Source of the DNA: Flavobacteriales bacterium UBA7382
Lineage (GTDB): Bacteria > Bacteroidota > Bacteroidia > Flavobacteriales_D > Sanyastnellaceae
Direction: 5' to 3'
DNA: 6,456 bases
NCBI GenBank assembly: GCA_002469765.1
Contig: DKNS01000198.1
Location: 1 to 6,456 of the forward strand
Both the position numbers and the translations under genes were made by a program. Of the stretch, positions 1-5,033 are shown piece by piece. The notes under the pieces are model-generated. The model ran no database searches. It was not told where the DNA came from and saw nothing but the letters and a program-made list of their open reading frames with translations. The stretch's first letter is position 1; each line of letters opens with the position of its first letter.

Positions 1-374
1 GCCTCGCCCACCATGGCGTCGAGGTCGATGTCTTCAATCACCAAGTTCACCCCAAACACCGCATGGTAATTGACGCGGCCACTGAACACAATCTCGGAGC
101 CGGCTTGCAGGATTTGGTCTGCGCTGTCGCCGAGCTTGGCCTTGACGGCGTCGGCTTGTCCGCGCCAAAGGGTGCCTCGCATCACGGCCAAACGTCGGCC
201 CTCTTTCTCCTCCACAAGGTCGAGGTAGACGTGGCCCGTGGGGCCCGTGGTCAGCTTGCTGATTTCCGCCTTGAACCACAAGGGACGACCTTCGGTGACG
301 CGTTCCAGCGTGCGCTTCAGGCTCTCTCCAAGTTGGGAAAGGGTGTAGATGGTTTTTTCAGCGGACTGCGACAT
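1..374 (-). CDS. xseA: Exodeoxyribonuclease VII large subunit, N-terminal part (partial)
   Basis: Large subunit of exonuclease VII, a cytoplasmic nuclease that with XseB degrades single-stranded DNA in repair and recombination. I translated the reverse strand from the ATG at 374-372; it gives 124 codons open to the window edge, so the catalytic C-terminal part lies outside. The start reads MSQSAEKTIYTLSQLGESLK. Next comes the N-terminal OB-fold DNA-binding domain (about residues 28-122): LWFKAEISKL, then GHVYLDLVEEKEG, a VMRGTLWRG strand, and a closing block with VIEDIDLDAMVGE. The EEKEGRRLAVMRGTLW form is typical of Bacteroidota XseA rather than the E. coli version. The start lies 14 bases after the stop of the secreted-protein gene at 389-1174, with no clear Shine-Dalgarno, suggesting cotranscription; xseB would be expected further left (inference). 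Identification is from remembered family motifs. Confidence 0.93.
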   Translation of the reverse strand, partial: MSQSAEKTIYTLSQLGESLKRTLERVTEGRPLWFKAEISKLTTGPTGHVYLDLVEEKEGRRLAVMRGTLWRGQADAVKAKLGDSADQILQAGSEIVFSGRVNYHAVFGVNLVIEDIDLDAMVGE

Positions 375-388
375 ACGGGCTGCGGCGT

Positions 389-1174
389 TCAGTTCGCGCC
401 CAAGGTCCAGGAGGCACGTTGGCCATCTTCCGACACGAACAACGCCACGTGCACATGTGGCGCTTCCCATTCAAGGCGTTGGTGCATCACAACGCTTTGG
501 TTGCTCATCACACGGCCCGCGAGGTCAGCGACCAGGAGTTGGCCTGCGACTGGTGCTGTCCAATTCCATTGACCATCATGACAAATAGGGGTGAGCAAAT
601 GCGCTTCAAGATTGTCCAACGTGGTTGTGCCTTCTTCAGGCAGGATCAGATTTGCACCGTCATAGGCGTCGCCCACAGTTCCGCCGTCGCCATCGCATGC
701 CAAGCCGCTCATGTAGAATTTGGCATCGCCAGACCCTACTGCCGGCGCGGTCCAGGTCACTTCAAACACGTTGCTGTTGCTCAACGCGTTCTGCTCAAAG
801 ATGTGACGTCCATTGACGTCTTCGAGTTGAACGTTGCCCGCCGGCGACGAAAAGGTGCCTGCGTTGCTTCCATCCGCGAAAACCACAGTTCCCTGGGCGC
901 CATACCGGCTGGCGTTTGTGCTTTCCACGACCATGCGCACCAAGTACTCTTGGCCAGCGAGGTAGGTGGTCACCGATTGGTTGGTCGTGGGGTCTACGAT
1001 TTGCCAAGAAGAACTTGCATTTGTGCCGTCTGCGTTGTGGCACGCTGAGCACGGTGAATTGGAGCCTGGGGCGCCGGTACGGTCTTGGTTTTGTTGTTCT
1101 GCCACTCCTCCCGAGGAGGCCATGAGTCCAACGAAAGCAAAGACGCTCAAGGCGATGATGGAAATGCGGTTCAT
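389..1174 (-). CDS. Secreted choice-of-anchor V (reeler-like) protein with one CxxCH motif and a probable T9SS C-terminal domain
   Basis: Exported 261-aa protein of unknown biochemical role. Residues 1-25 are a signal peptide (MNRISIIALSVFAFVGLMAS, cleavage probably near GGVA). The mature start has the GAPG block (34-37) followed by CSACH (42-46), a single CxxCH that could bind c-type haem. This combination is the signature of Bacteroidota choice-of-anchor V proteins, whose beta-sandwich resembles reeler domains. The domain continues to about residue 180, with YLVRMVVES, FEVTWTAPAVGSGDAKFYM and GANLILPEEG. Residues about 200-261 (LLVADLAGRVM, then VALFVSEDGQRASWTLG) look like a T9SS type A sorting domain, though the usual PNP motif is absent, so that part is less certain. 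It is followed after 14 bases by xseA on the same strand. Being exported, it is unlikely to share a function with exonuclease VII. Confidence 0.85.
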   Translation of the reverse strand: MNRISIIALSVFAFVGLMASSGGVAEQQNQDRTGAPGSNSPCSACHNADGTNASSSWQIVDPTTNQSVTTYLAGQEYLVRMVVESTNASRYGAQGTVVFADGSNAGTFSSPAGNVQLEDVNGRHIFEQNALSNSNVFEVTWTAPAVGSGDAKFYMSGLACDGDGGTVGDAYDGANLILPEEGTTTLDNLEAHLLTPICHDGQWNWTAPVAGQLLVADLAGRVMSNQSVVMHQRLEWEAPHVHVALFVSEDGQRASWTLGAN

Positions 1175-1278
1175 GCCGCCAAGGTCGTGAGTTTCCGCCG
1201 AACGACACTGGCGATTTCTTCACGTTTTCTTGACAAGCCAATGGCCATCGTGTGGTCGACAATCCTTCTCTTTATGGC
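1175..1278. promoter_or_regulatory. Divergent intergenic region, presumed to hold two promoters
   Basis: This 104-bp gap separates the start of the choice-of-anchor V gene (minus) from the phosphatase-like gene (plus), so both promoters should lie here or just inside the flanks. I found no good match to the Bacteroidota -7 consensus TAnnTTTG on either strand. A TTGACA hexamer at 1230-1235 has no matching -10 at usual spacing. An 8-bp palindrome ATGGCCAT lies at 1241-1248 and is short enough to be chance. The promoter role is inferred from gene orientation only. Confidence 0.35.
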
Positions 1279-2025
1279 ATGATCTTTCGAACCATGCTGG
1301 GAGGGTTGATGGCATGCACTTTGCTTGCTTGTCAGCCGTCCGGAGCTCCTACGACCATGAACGCAGACAACCTTCATCCTCAACTGGCCCAAGCGGTGGT
1401 GTCCATGGTGGTCGACACCGTGGACATCGAGCAGACGCGGCAGTCCGAGCTCAACGCGTTGGCCCAATGGGTGGCGGACGAGCTGGTGGATTCGGGTCAG
1501 GTTGATTTGACCTTCATCTGCACCCACAACAGCCGACGAAGCCATTTGGCGCAGATTTGGGCTCAGGTGGGCGCAGAAGTTTCAGCGTTGCCAGGCGTGC
1601 ACACGTTCAGCGGCGGCACCGAAGCGACAGCCTGCAACCCTCGAACTGTGTCGGCGATGCGTCGTGCCGGATTCGAAGTTGCCGTGCAAGACACAGCTCA
1701 TGGCGAGACCAACCCTACTTACGACGTCTCCATGGGCCTAGATCTTACTGGCATGGCGTGCTTTTCCAAGAAATACACTGACGAAGCCAACCCGCAGGGT
1801 GGGTTTGGTGCTGTGATGACCTGCAGCAGCGCAGACCAAGGATGCCCGGTGGTGTTTGGGGCGGCTGCGCGGTTCGCGACACCTTACGTGGATCCAAAGG
1901 TCAGCGATGGGACGGCCGAAGAGGCGGCCACTTATGACGCGCGGAGCCGGCAGATTGGCACGGAGATGTTGTACCTGATGGCCGAGGTCAAGCGGCGAAT
2001 TGGATCCACAGAAACCAAAGGGTGA
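1279..2025 (+). CDS. LMW protein-tyrosine-phosphatase/arsenate-reductase-like protein with lipoprotein signal
   Basis: Member of the low-molecular-weight phosphatase superfamily, in the Bacteroidota group marked by CTHNSRRS. From the 1279 ATG the product is 248 aa. The phosphate-binding loop FICTHNSRRSHLAQIW gives the C-x5-R catalytic pair Cys81 and Arg87, with Ser88 after it. FSGGTEATACNPR (110-122) and MTCSSADQGCP (180-190) are family blocks, and YVDPK (203-207) supplies the DP expected for the general acid, Asp205. The family dephosphorylates protein tyrosine or reduces arsenate; the substrate here is unknown. Unusually, residues 1-18 (MIFRTMLGGLMACTLLAC) form a lipoprotein signal with lipobox LLAC and lipidated Cys18, followed by QPSGAP. 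That would place the enzyme in the envelope, whereas relatives as I remember them are cytoplasmic. The start is ambiguous: a GTG at 1252 adds nine residues, and the ATG at 1357 would give a 222-aa cytoplasmic form preceded by GGAG at 1342-1345. The 3' end overlaps the Nramp gene antiparallel by 38 bp. Confidence 0.88.
   Translation: MIFRTMLGGLMACTLLACQPSGAPTTMNADNLHPQLAQAVVSMVVDTVDIEQTRQSELNALAQWVADELVDSGQVDLTFICTHNSRRSHLAQIWAQVGAEVSALPGVHTFSGGTEATACNPRTVSAMRRAGFEVAVQDTAHGETNPTYDVSMGLDLTGMACFSKKYTDEANPQGGFGAVMTCSSADQGCPVVFGAAARFATPYVDPKVSDGTAEEAATYDARSRQIGTEMLYLMAEVKRRIGSTETKG
1988..2025. other. 38-bp antiparallel coding overlap of convergent genes
   Basis: The phosphatase-like gene stops with TGA at 2023-2025 on the plus strand, and the Nramp-related gene stops with TGA at 1990-1988 on the minus strand, so their last 38 bases are shared tail to tail. 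The segment encodes the end of the phosphatase (roughly EVKRRIGSTETKG) and the last transmembrane residues of the transporter (roughly TLWFLWIQFAA). Both look genuine, since the phosphatase family block TEMLYLMAEVK finishes at the overlap. No terminator hairpin with a T-run is visible between them. Confidence 0.85.
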
Positions 2026-3256
2026 ACGCCGTCAGGAAGGCCAGGCCTGTCCACGCCCAAGCCTGAAGTGCTCGGCCTGGTCGGGCGTCTTCTGGAAAGT
2101 CGGGTCTGGTCACCAGACGGAGGTTCCAAAACGCGACAAGGGGTGCCGCCAAAAATGAGAGGGTGGTGGCGAGATCGACGAGTTGTTTGATTTGGCCTGA
2201 AAACAACACAACGATGGCGAGTCCGCCTGCTGCGACGGTCAAAAGGGCCACTTGACCCCAACGAACTGAAGCCTTTCGGTCCAGGGCCACAGCAAGGGAT
2301 TGCGACAAGCTTCGGGAGTACCCGTCCATCACGGCCACGCAGGTGCCCATCATGGCGCTGAAGGCGGCTGCCCCCATGATGGGTGCGCTCCAGGGACCTA
2401 TGCTTTTCGCGTACAGCCCCACGATGCCAGCTGCGAAGCCAGCACTTCCTGAAGGCAAGGACTCCCCTGTGCGGTGAAGCAATAGGGCGCCGAGGGTCAA
2501 AAAACCAAATGCCAAGATGGCCGAGACGCCATACCCCAAGTTGAATTCACGCAGGGTTTCACGCAGCGATGGACGGTACCCGGACGCCTCAATGCGCTCC
2601 AGGGTCCAAATGCTGTTCCAAGTGCTGAGGTCCACAGCCGTGGGCATCCAACCCATCAAGGCAATCAGGAAGGCGGCGCCGGCCGCGGTGTCCATGTCCC
2701 ATTGTGGCCACTCCACTTCAGGAAGGGTTTCAGGGGGCGATGCGACGCTGAGCACCACTGCGGCCACTGTGGACAGGACGAGTGCGCTTGCAAGCAGCTT
2801 GACCAATTTGTCCAACGTGTTGAATTTGCCCACCAGCAGCAGCGACGTGGTGGCCAAAAACAGGCCCGCCGCCACCCAAGTCGTGGCAGCTTTGCCTGCT
2901 GCGGCTGAAATCCCCAGCAAGGCGTCCAGAAACGCGGCGGTTACCAAGCCCACGGCCGCCACCACAAAAAAGCCCGTGGCCAGGCCCGAGGCGAGGTAGC
3001 CCCAAGAGGCTGCGCGTCCCAGTTTCCGGTAGCCCTCAATCAATGAGGTCCCGGTGGCTGAAGCGTAGCGCGACCCGAATTCAAAGAAGGGATATTTCGC
3101 CGCGTTTGCCGCCGCCACCGCCCAGACGAGGCCAAATCCAGCGAGCGCTCCTGCTCTGGTCGATTGGACCAAGTGAGACACCCCAATGCACGTGGAAGCA
3201 AACAAGATGCCCGGTCCAAGGGTCTTCAACCACCGCTCCAGCCAGGATGCCGACAT
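1988..3256 (-). CDS. Nramp-related divalent metal transporter with non-canonical TM1 and TM6 metal sites
   Basis: Inner-membrane protein of 422 aa, close to the usual Nramp length, with about 11 hydrophobic helices. TM1 begins with the Nramp hallmark GPG (14-16) and continues ILFASTCIGVSHLVQSTRAG. In canonical Nramp proteins the motif DPGN follows GPG at this spacing and its Asp and Asn bind Mn/Fe; here the aligned residues are Gly25-Val-Ser-His28. TM6 (about 193-213) contains LIALMGWMPTAVDLSTW: the Met-Pro (204-205) is kept, but the His after MP is Thr206. Substrate therefore cannot be assigned to Mn or Fe; Mg or another ion, or a different mechanism, is possible. KYPFFEFGSRYA (54-65) and the loop LREFNLGYGV (235-244) are also distinctive. 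The gene is last in a three-gene operon, its ATG one base after the stop of the 63-aa ORF. The family call is solid; the substrate is unknown. Confidence 0.87.
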   Translation of the reverse strand: MSASWLERWLKTLGPGILFASTCIGVSHLVQSTRAGALAGFGLVWAVAAANAAKYPFFEFGSRYASATGTSLIEGYRKLGRAASWGYLASGLATGFFVVAAVGLVTAAFLDALLGISAAAGKAATTWVAAGLFLATTSLLLVGKFNTLDKLVKLLASALVLSTVAAVVLSVASPPETLPEVEWPQWDMDTAAGAAFLIALMGWMPTAVDLSTWNSIWTLERIEASGYRPSLRETLREFNLGYGVSAILAFGFLTLGALLLHRTGESLPSGSAGFAAGIVGLYAKSIGPWSAPIMGAAAFSAMMGTCVAVMDGYSRSLSQSLAVALDRKASVRWGQVALLTVAAGGLAIVVLFSGQIKQLVDLATTLSFLAAPLVAFWNLRLVTRPDFPEDARPGRALQAWAWTGLAFLTAFTLWFLWIQFAA

Positions 3257-3260
3257 GTCA
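3254..3260 (-). promoter_or_regulatory. Stop/start junction TGACATG coupling the small ORF to the transporter
   Basis: Read on the minus strand, the TGA stop of the 63-aa ORF (3260-3258) is separated by one base from the ATG of the Nramp-related gene (3256-3254). Such spacing normally means one transcript and translational coupling or re-initiation. A purine-rich run inside the end of the small ORF (minus strand of roughly 3284-3302, GGAACGAGGGAAAGAGC) sits too far upstream to act as a standard ribosome-binding site. Confidence 0.7.
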
Positions 3261-3449
3261 GTGAGGGAGGGGTTCGCCGTTCAACGGCTCTTTCCCTCGT
3301 TCCTTAAGGGTGTCGAGGTGCTTGTACGTCACCCACATTTTCCACCCAACAATGGCTTTTTGGAAGCTGCTCAATTGCGTCAGATCCTGCACCTTGTGGA
3401 TGGAGGGCAAAAGCCACTTGTTCAGCTGCGACAGAAAGGCCCAAATCAT
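3258..3449 (-). CDS. Small basic conserved protein of unknown function (63 aa)
   Basis: This 63-aa ORF has no domain I can name with confidence. The protein is basic and amphipathic: MIWAFLSQLNKWLLPSIHKV at the start, then QLSSFQKAIVGWKMWVTYKH and a charged tail ending GEPLPH. I recall similar 60-70 aa Bacteroidota proteins with a start resembling FLxxLNKxxLPS and a later block resembling xFQxAIxGWRxWVTxxxLD, sometimes labelled SsrA-binding protein. That label looks doubtful because true SmpB is about 150 aa with a different fold. It is real on context: the start overlaps the upstream stop as ATGA (3449-3446) and the stop lies one base from the transporter ATG. The N-terminal stretch is moderately hydrophobic but too interrupted for a clear membrane helix. 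A role linked to membrane or ribosome would be guesswork. Confidence 0.72.
   Translation of the reverse strand: MIWAFLSQLNKWLLPSIHKVQDLTQLSSFQKAIVGWKMWVTYKHLDTLKERGKEPLNGEPLPH
3446..3449 (-). promoter_or_regulatory. ATGA start/stop overlap (translational coupling)
   Basis: On the minus strand the ATG of the 63-aa ORF (3449-3447) overlaps the TGA stop of the 183-aa gene (3448-3446) in the classic ATGA arrangement. This supports both the reality of the small ORF and its cotranslation with the upstream gene. Confidence 0.8.
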
Positions 3450-3997
3450 GACTCAGCCCCGTTTTTGCTGTCGCCTCTAAAATGGTCTTCCCTGTACTTG
3501 AAGAGCACATTGAAGGTGGTCAGGCTGCCGTAAATCCGAGTGATGTATTGCTGAAGGTTCACCTTGTCCGAGTCGGACAGCTTCTCCTGGGCATTGATCT
3601 GTTGTTCCATGACGCGCAGCCGGTCGCGCACCATGACGATTTTGTGGAAGAAGGTTTCCACTGGCACCTCCTTGGCTTGCAACCCATCGTCTCCAGGTTG
3701 CAAGAAGATTGTGCCGCCGTCCCAACGGTCGCCAAGTTCGATGGGGGCGGGTTCGATGTGTTGCTCGATCCGGTAGATCTGCTCTTCAAAAACCTGCTCG
3801 ATTGCCGAGGTCAAATCACCCAAGTCGACGGCCCCTTCTTCCATGCCTGCCTCCACAAGCTCCCAACTGTCGAAGGACTTGTTGAACTCCTTCTCGCCGT
3901 GCTCTTGGAAGTACACACGCCAAAAGTCACCGTCTTGGTTGAAGATGACCCCCTCACCGTAGGTGGGGTGGTTGATTTTTGCACCAAGTGTTGCCAT
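3446..3997 (-). CDS. Conserved Bacteroidota protein of unknown function, N-terminal Tudor/SH3-like domain plus helical C-terminus
   Basis: Soluble 183-aa protein with no signal peptide or membrane segment; function unknown. The first 50 residues (LGAKINHPTYGEGVIF, then DFWRVYFQEHGEKEF) resemble small SH3/Tudor-like barrels such as the UvrD C-terminal module, where a K-x-x-HPxxGxGxV strand opens the fold. A short acidic linker (51-70) follows. Residues 86-101 read IELGDRWDGGTIFLQP. The C-terminal half is helical with a highly charged block (113-135: VETFFHKIVMVRDRLRVMEQ) and NLQQYITRIYGSLTTFNVLF (147-166), which I remember as strongly conserved in Bacteroidota hypothetical proteins; these helices suggest a binding surface or self-association (inference). 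The ATG at 3997 was chosen over an in-frame TTG at 4006. It is first in the operon with the 63-aa ORF and the Nramp-related transporter, so a role in that transporter's synthesis or control is possible but unproven. Confidence 0.82.
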   Translation of the reverse strand: MATLGAKINHPTYGEGVIFNQDGDFWRVYFQEHGEKEFNKSFDSWELVEAGMEEGAVDLGDLTSAIEQVFEEQIYRIEQHIEPAPIELGDRWDGGTIFLQPGDDGLQAKEVPVETFFHKIVMVRDRLRVMEQQINAQEKLSDSDKVNLQQYITRIYGSLTTFNVLFKYREDHFRGDSKNGAES

Positions 3998-4125
3998 GAC
4001 ATGCAAAGTGCAACATCGGCCGTGACGTACGCTTGGGGCCTTGGCTGCGTTTCAACATTGCCACGTGGGAATTTGTGGACGTTGTGTCTCGGTCCATCCG
4101 TCGCTTCCTGTGAAATTTGACAATC
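3998..4125. promoter_or_regulatory. Divergent intergenic region with presumed promoters
   Basis: This 128-bp gap separates the 183-aa gene (minus) from the M15-like gene (plus). GAAATTTG at 4112-4119 matches the Bacteroidota -7 motif TAnnTTTG at seven of eight positions, but it lies only 6 bases from the plus-strand ATG, so it would give an almost leaderless message. A palindrome CGTACG sits at 4025-4030. A 6-bp inverted repeat TGTTGC/GCAACA (3989-3994 and 4010-4015) brackets the minus-strand start codon. None of these is strong; promoter content is inferred from orientation. Confidence 0.35.
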
Positions 4126-5025
4126 ATGAAAGCAATGCGTTGGGATCGGTTGGGGCTTGTGGGGCTGATTTTGGTCGGCTGCTCAAGTGGGATGGTGGCG
4201 CTTGTGGGATCCAGTGAAGCGGAAGAGGAGGCGTTCACGCGTTTGACCCACCCCAAGCCGGTGGTGGCACTCCAGAGGAAGGAGGCCTTTCCCGTGCTGT
4301 TGCGCAACCGCAACGATCAAGAGGAGGCGCAGGACACGTCACAGGACCAGGACGCCCGACCGGCCAGCTCCGCGCGTACGTTGTTGCCCGAGCCCGAGCT
4401 CACACCACAACCGGTGGTGGAGTCGGTGCCCGAACCGGTGGTCGATGCGCCACGTGAGCGCCGCACAGACATCTTGCCTTGCAGCGTGTGCAAGAAGACC
4501 ATGAGTGTGCCCAAGAACCCGTACACCGCTCACCAGCGAGCGGCACGCAGCTTGCCCAACAGTTTCTTCGTGAAAAACGATGTGGAGCTGAGGGCAGGAA
4601 AGCGCAACGGCAAGCTGGTCGAAGTGGAGGATGGTCGAGGCTATCGAATTGCCCGCTTGACCCACAGCCACCCTTGGTTGCTCCCTGAGACCTACCAACT
4701 GCTCCAGGACATGGGCAACGATTTCGCCGATGCACTCGAAGACACACCGTCAGAAGGGGCAATGTTCCGCGTCACCTCGGTCACCCGCACCGACAGACAA
4801 CAACGCAAGTTGCGTCGTCGAAACTTGAATGCCACAGGCAGCCAAAGCACCCACAGTTACGGGGCGTCGTTCGACATCGCATTTGTCGATCGTATGGACG
4901 ACAACGCCTCATGTGGCAGTCCCACGCGGGAAATGGAGCGCCTGCTCAACCGTTACCAAGACGCGGGCATCATTTACGTCATCCCTGAGGGCGGGTGCAT
5001 GCACATCACACTCCGCAAACCCTGA
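4126..5025 (+). CDS. Predicted lipoprotein peptidase of the LAS/M15 type (DUF5715-like)
   Basis: Envelope protein of 299 aa, probably a zinc peptidase acting on peptidoglycan stem peptides. The N-terminus MKAMRWDRLGLVGLILVGCS is a lipoprotein-type signal with lipobox LVGC and lipidated Cys19; hydrophobic residues continue to about 29, so an uncleaved anchor is possible. Residues 31-113 are a low-complexity, acidic and Pro-rich spacer (LLPEPELTPQPVVESVPEPV), then LPCSVCK (118-123) with a CxxC. The enzymatic domain (about 185-299) has FRVTSVTRTDRQQRKLRRRN, the usual Arg-rich strand before the active site, STHSYGASFD (241-250), fitting SxHxxGxAxD with Ser in place of Ala, and the final CMHITL (291-296). 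His243, Asp250 and His293 are the expected metal ligands. Family knowledge: such enzymes are DD- or LD-carboxy/endopeptidases; the exact bond is unknown here. The ATG at 4126 was preferred to an in-frame TTG at 4117. It converges with the lipase gene, 4 bp apart. Confidence 0.83.
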   Translation: MKAMRWDRLGLVGLILVGCSSGMVALVGSSEAEEEAFTRLTHPKPVVALQRKEAFPVLLRNRNDQEEAQDTSQDQDARPASSARTLLPEPELTPQPVVESVPEPVVDAPRERRTDILPCSVCKKTMSVPKNPYTAHQRAARSLPNSFFVKNDVELRAGKRNGKLVEVEDGRGYRIARLTHSHPWLLPETYQLLQDMGNDFADALEDTPSEGAMFRVTSVTRTDRQQRKLRRRNLNATGSQSTHSYGASFDIAFVDRMDDNASCGSPTREMERLLNRYQDAGIIYVIPEGGCMHITLRKP

Positions 5026-5033
5026 GGCGTCAG
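5022..5033. other. Tail-to-tail stop codons with 4-bp spacer
   Basis: The M15-like gene stops with TGA at 5023-5025 (plus) and the lipase-like gene with TGA at 5032-5030 (minus), leaving 5026-5029 between them. The bases CTGAggcgTCAG form a 4-bp mirror-symmetric arm pair around the spacer, a by-product of two facing stop codons. There is no T-run, so any terminator for either gene must lie inside the neighbouring coding region. Confidence 0.6.

Noticed and set aside
63..572. 169-aa plus-strand open frame across xseA and its neighbour
   Set aside because: It is the antisense of xseA and the choice-of-anchor V gene; the translation has no recognisable domain while the opposite strand reads as two clear families.
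419..1048. 209-aa plus-strand open frame opposite the choice-of-anchor V gene
   Set aside because: It is antisense to a gene with signal peptide and family motifs, and is rich in His/Arg/Val composition typical of a GC-rich shadow frame.
1241..1260. Palindromes ATGGCCAT and GTCGAC as an operator
   Set aside because: Each is a short restriction-site-like palindrome without a second copy or spaced half-sites, so chance is sufficient.
1252..1278. GTG start adding nine residues to the phosphatase-like gene
   Set aside because: The added VDNPSLYG segment would place polar and acidic residues before a lipoprotein signal that is complete and of normal length from the 1279 ATG.
3304..3510. 68-aa minus-strand frame overlapping the 63-aa ORF
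   Set aside because: It is in a different frame from the ATGA-coupled ORF and lacks its conserved-looking blocks.
4112..4119. GAAATTTG as a Bacteroidota -7 promoter element
   Set aside because: One mismatch to TAnnTTTG, no supporting -33 TTTG at good spacing that I can defend, and only 6 bases before the ATG; not claimed as a promoter.
3482..4120. 212-aa plus-strand open frame opposite the 183-aa gene
   Set aside because: It lies wholly antisense to a conserved gene and shows no domain, and the operon junctions support the minus strand.
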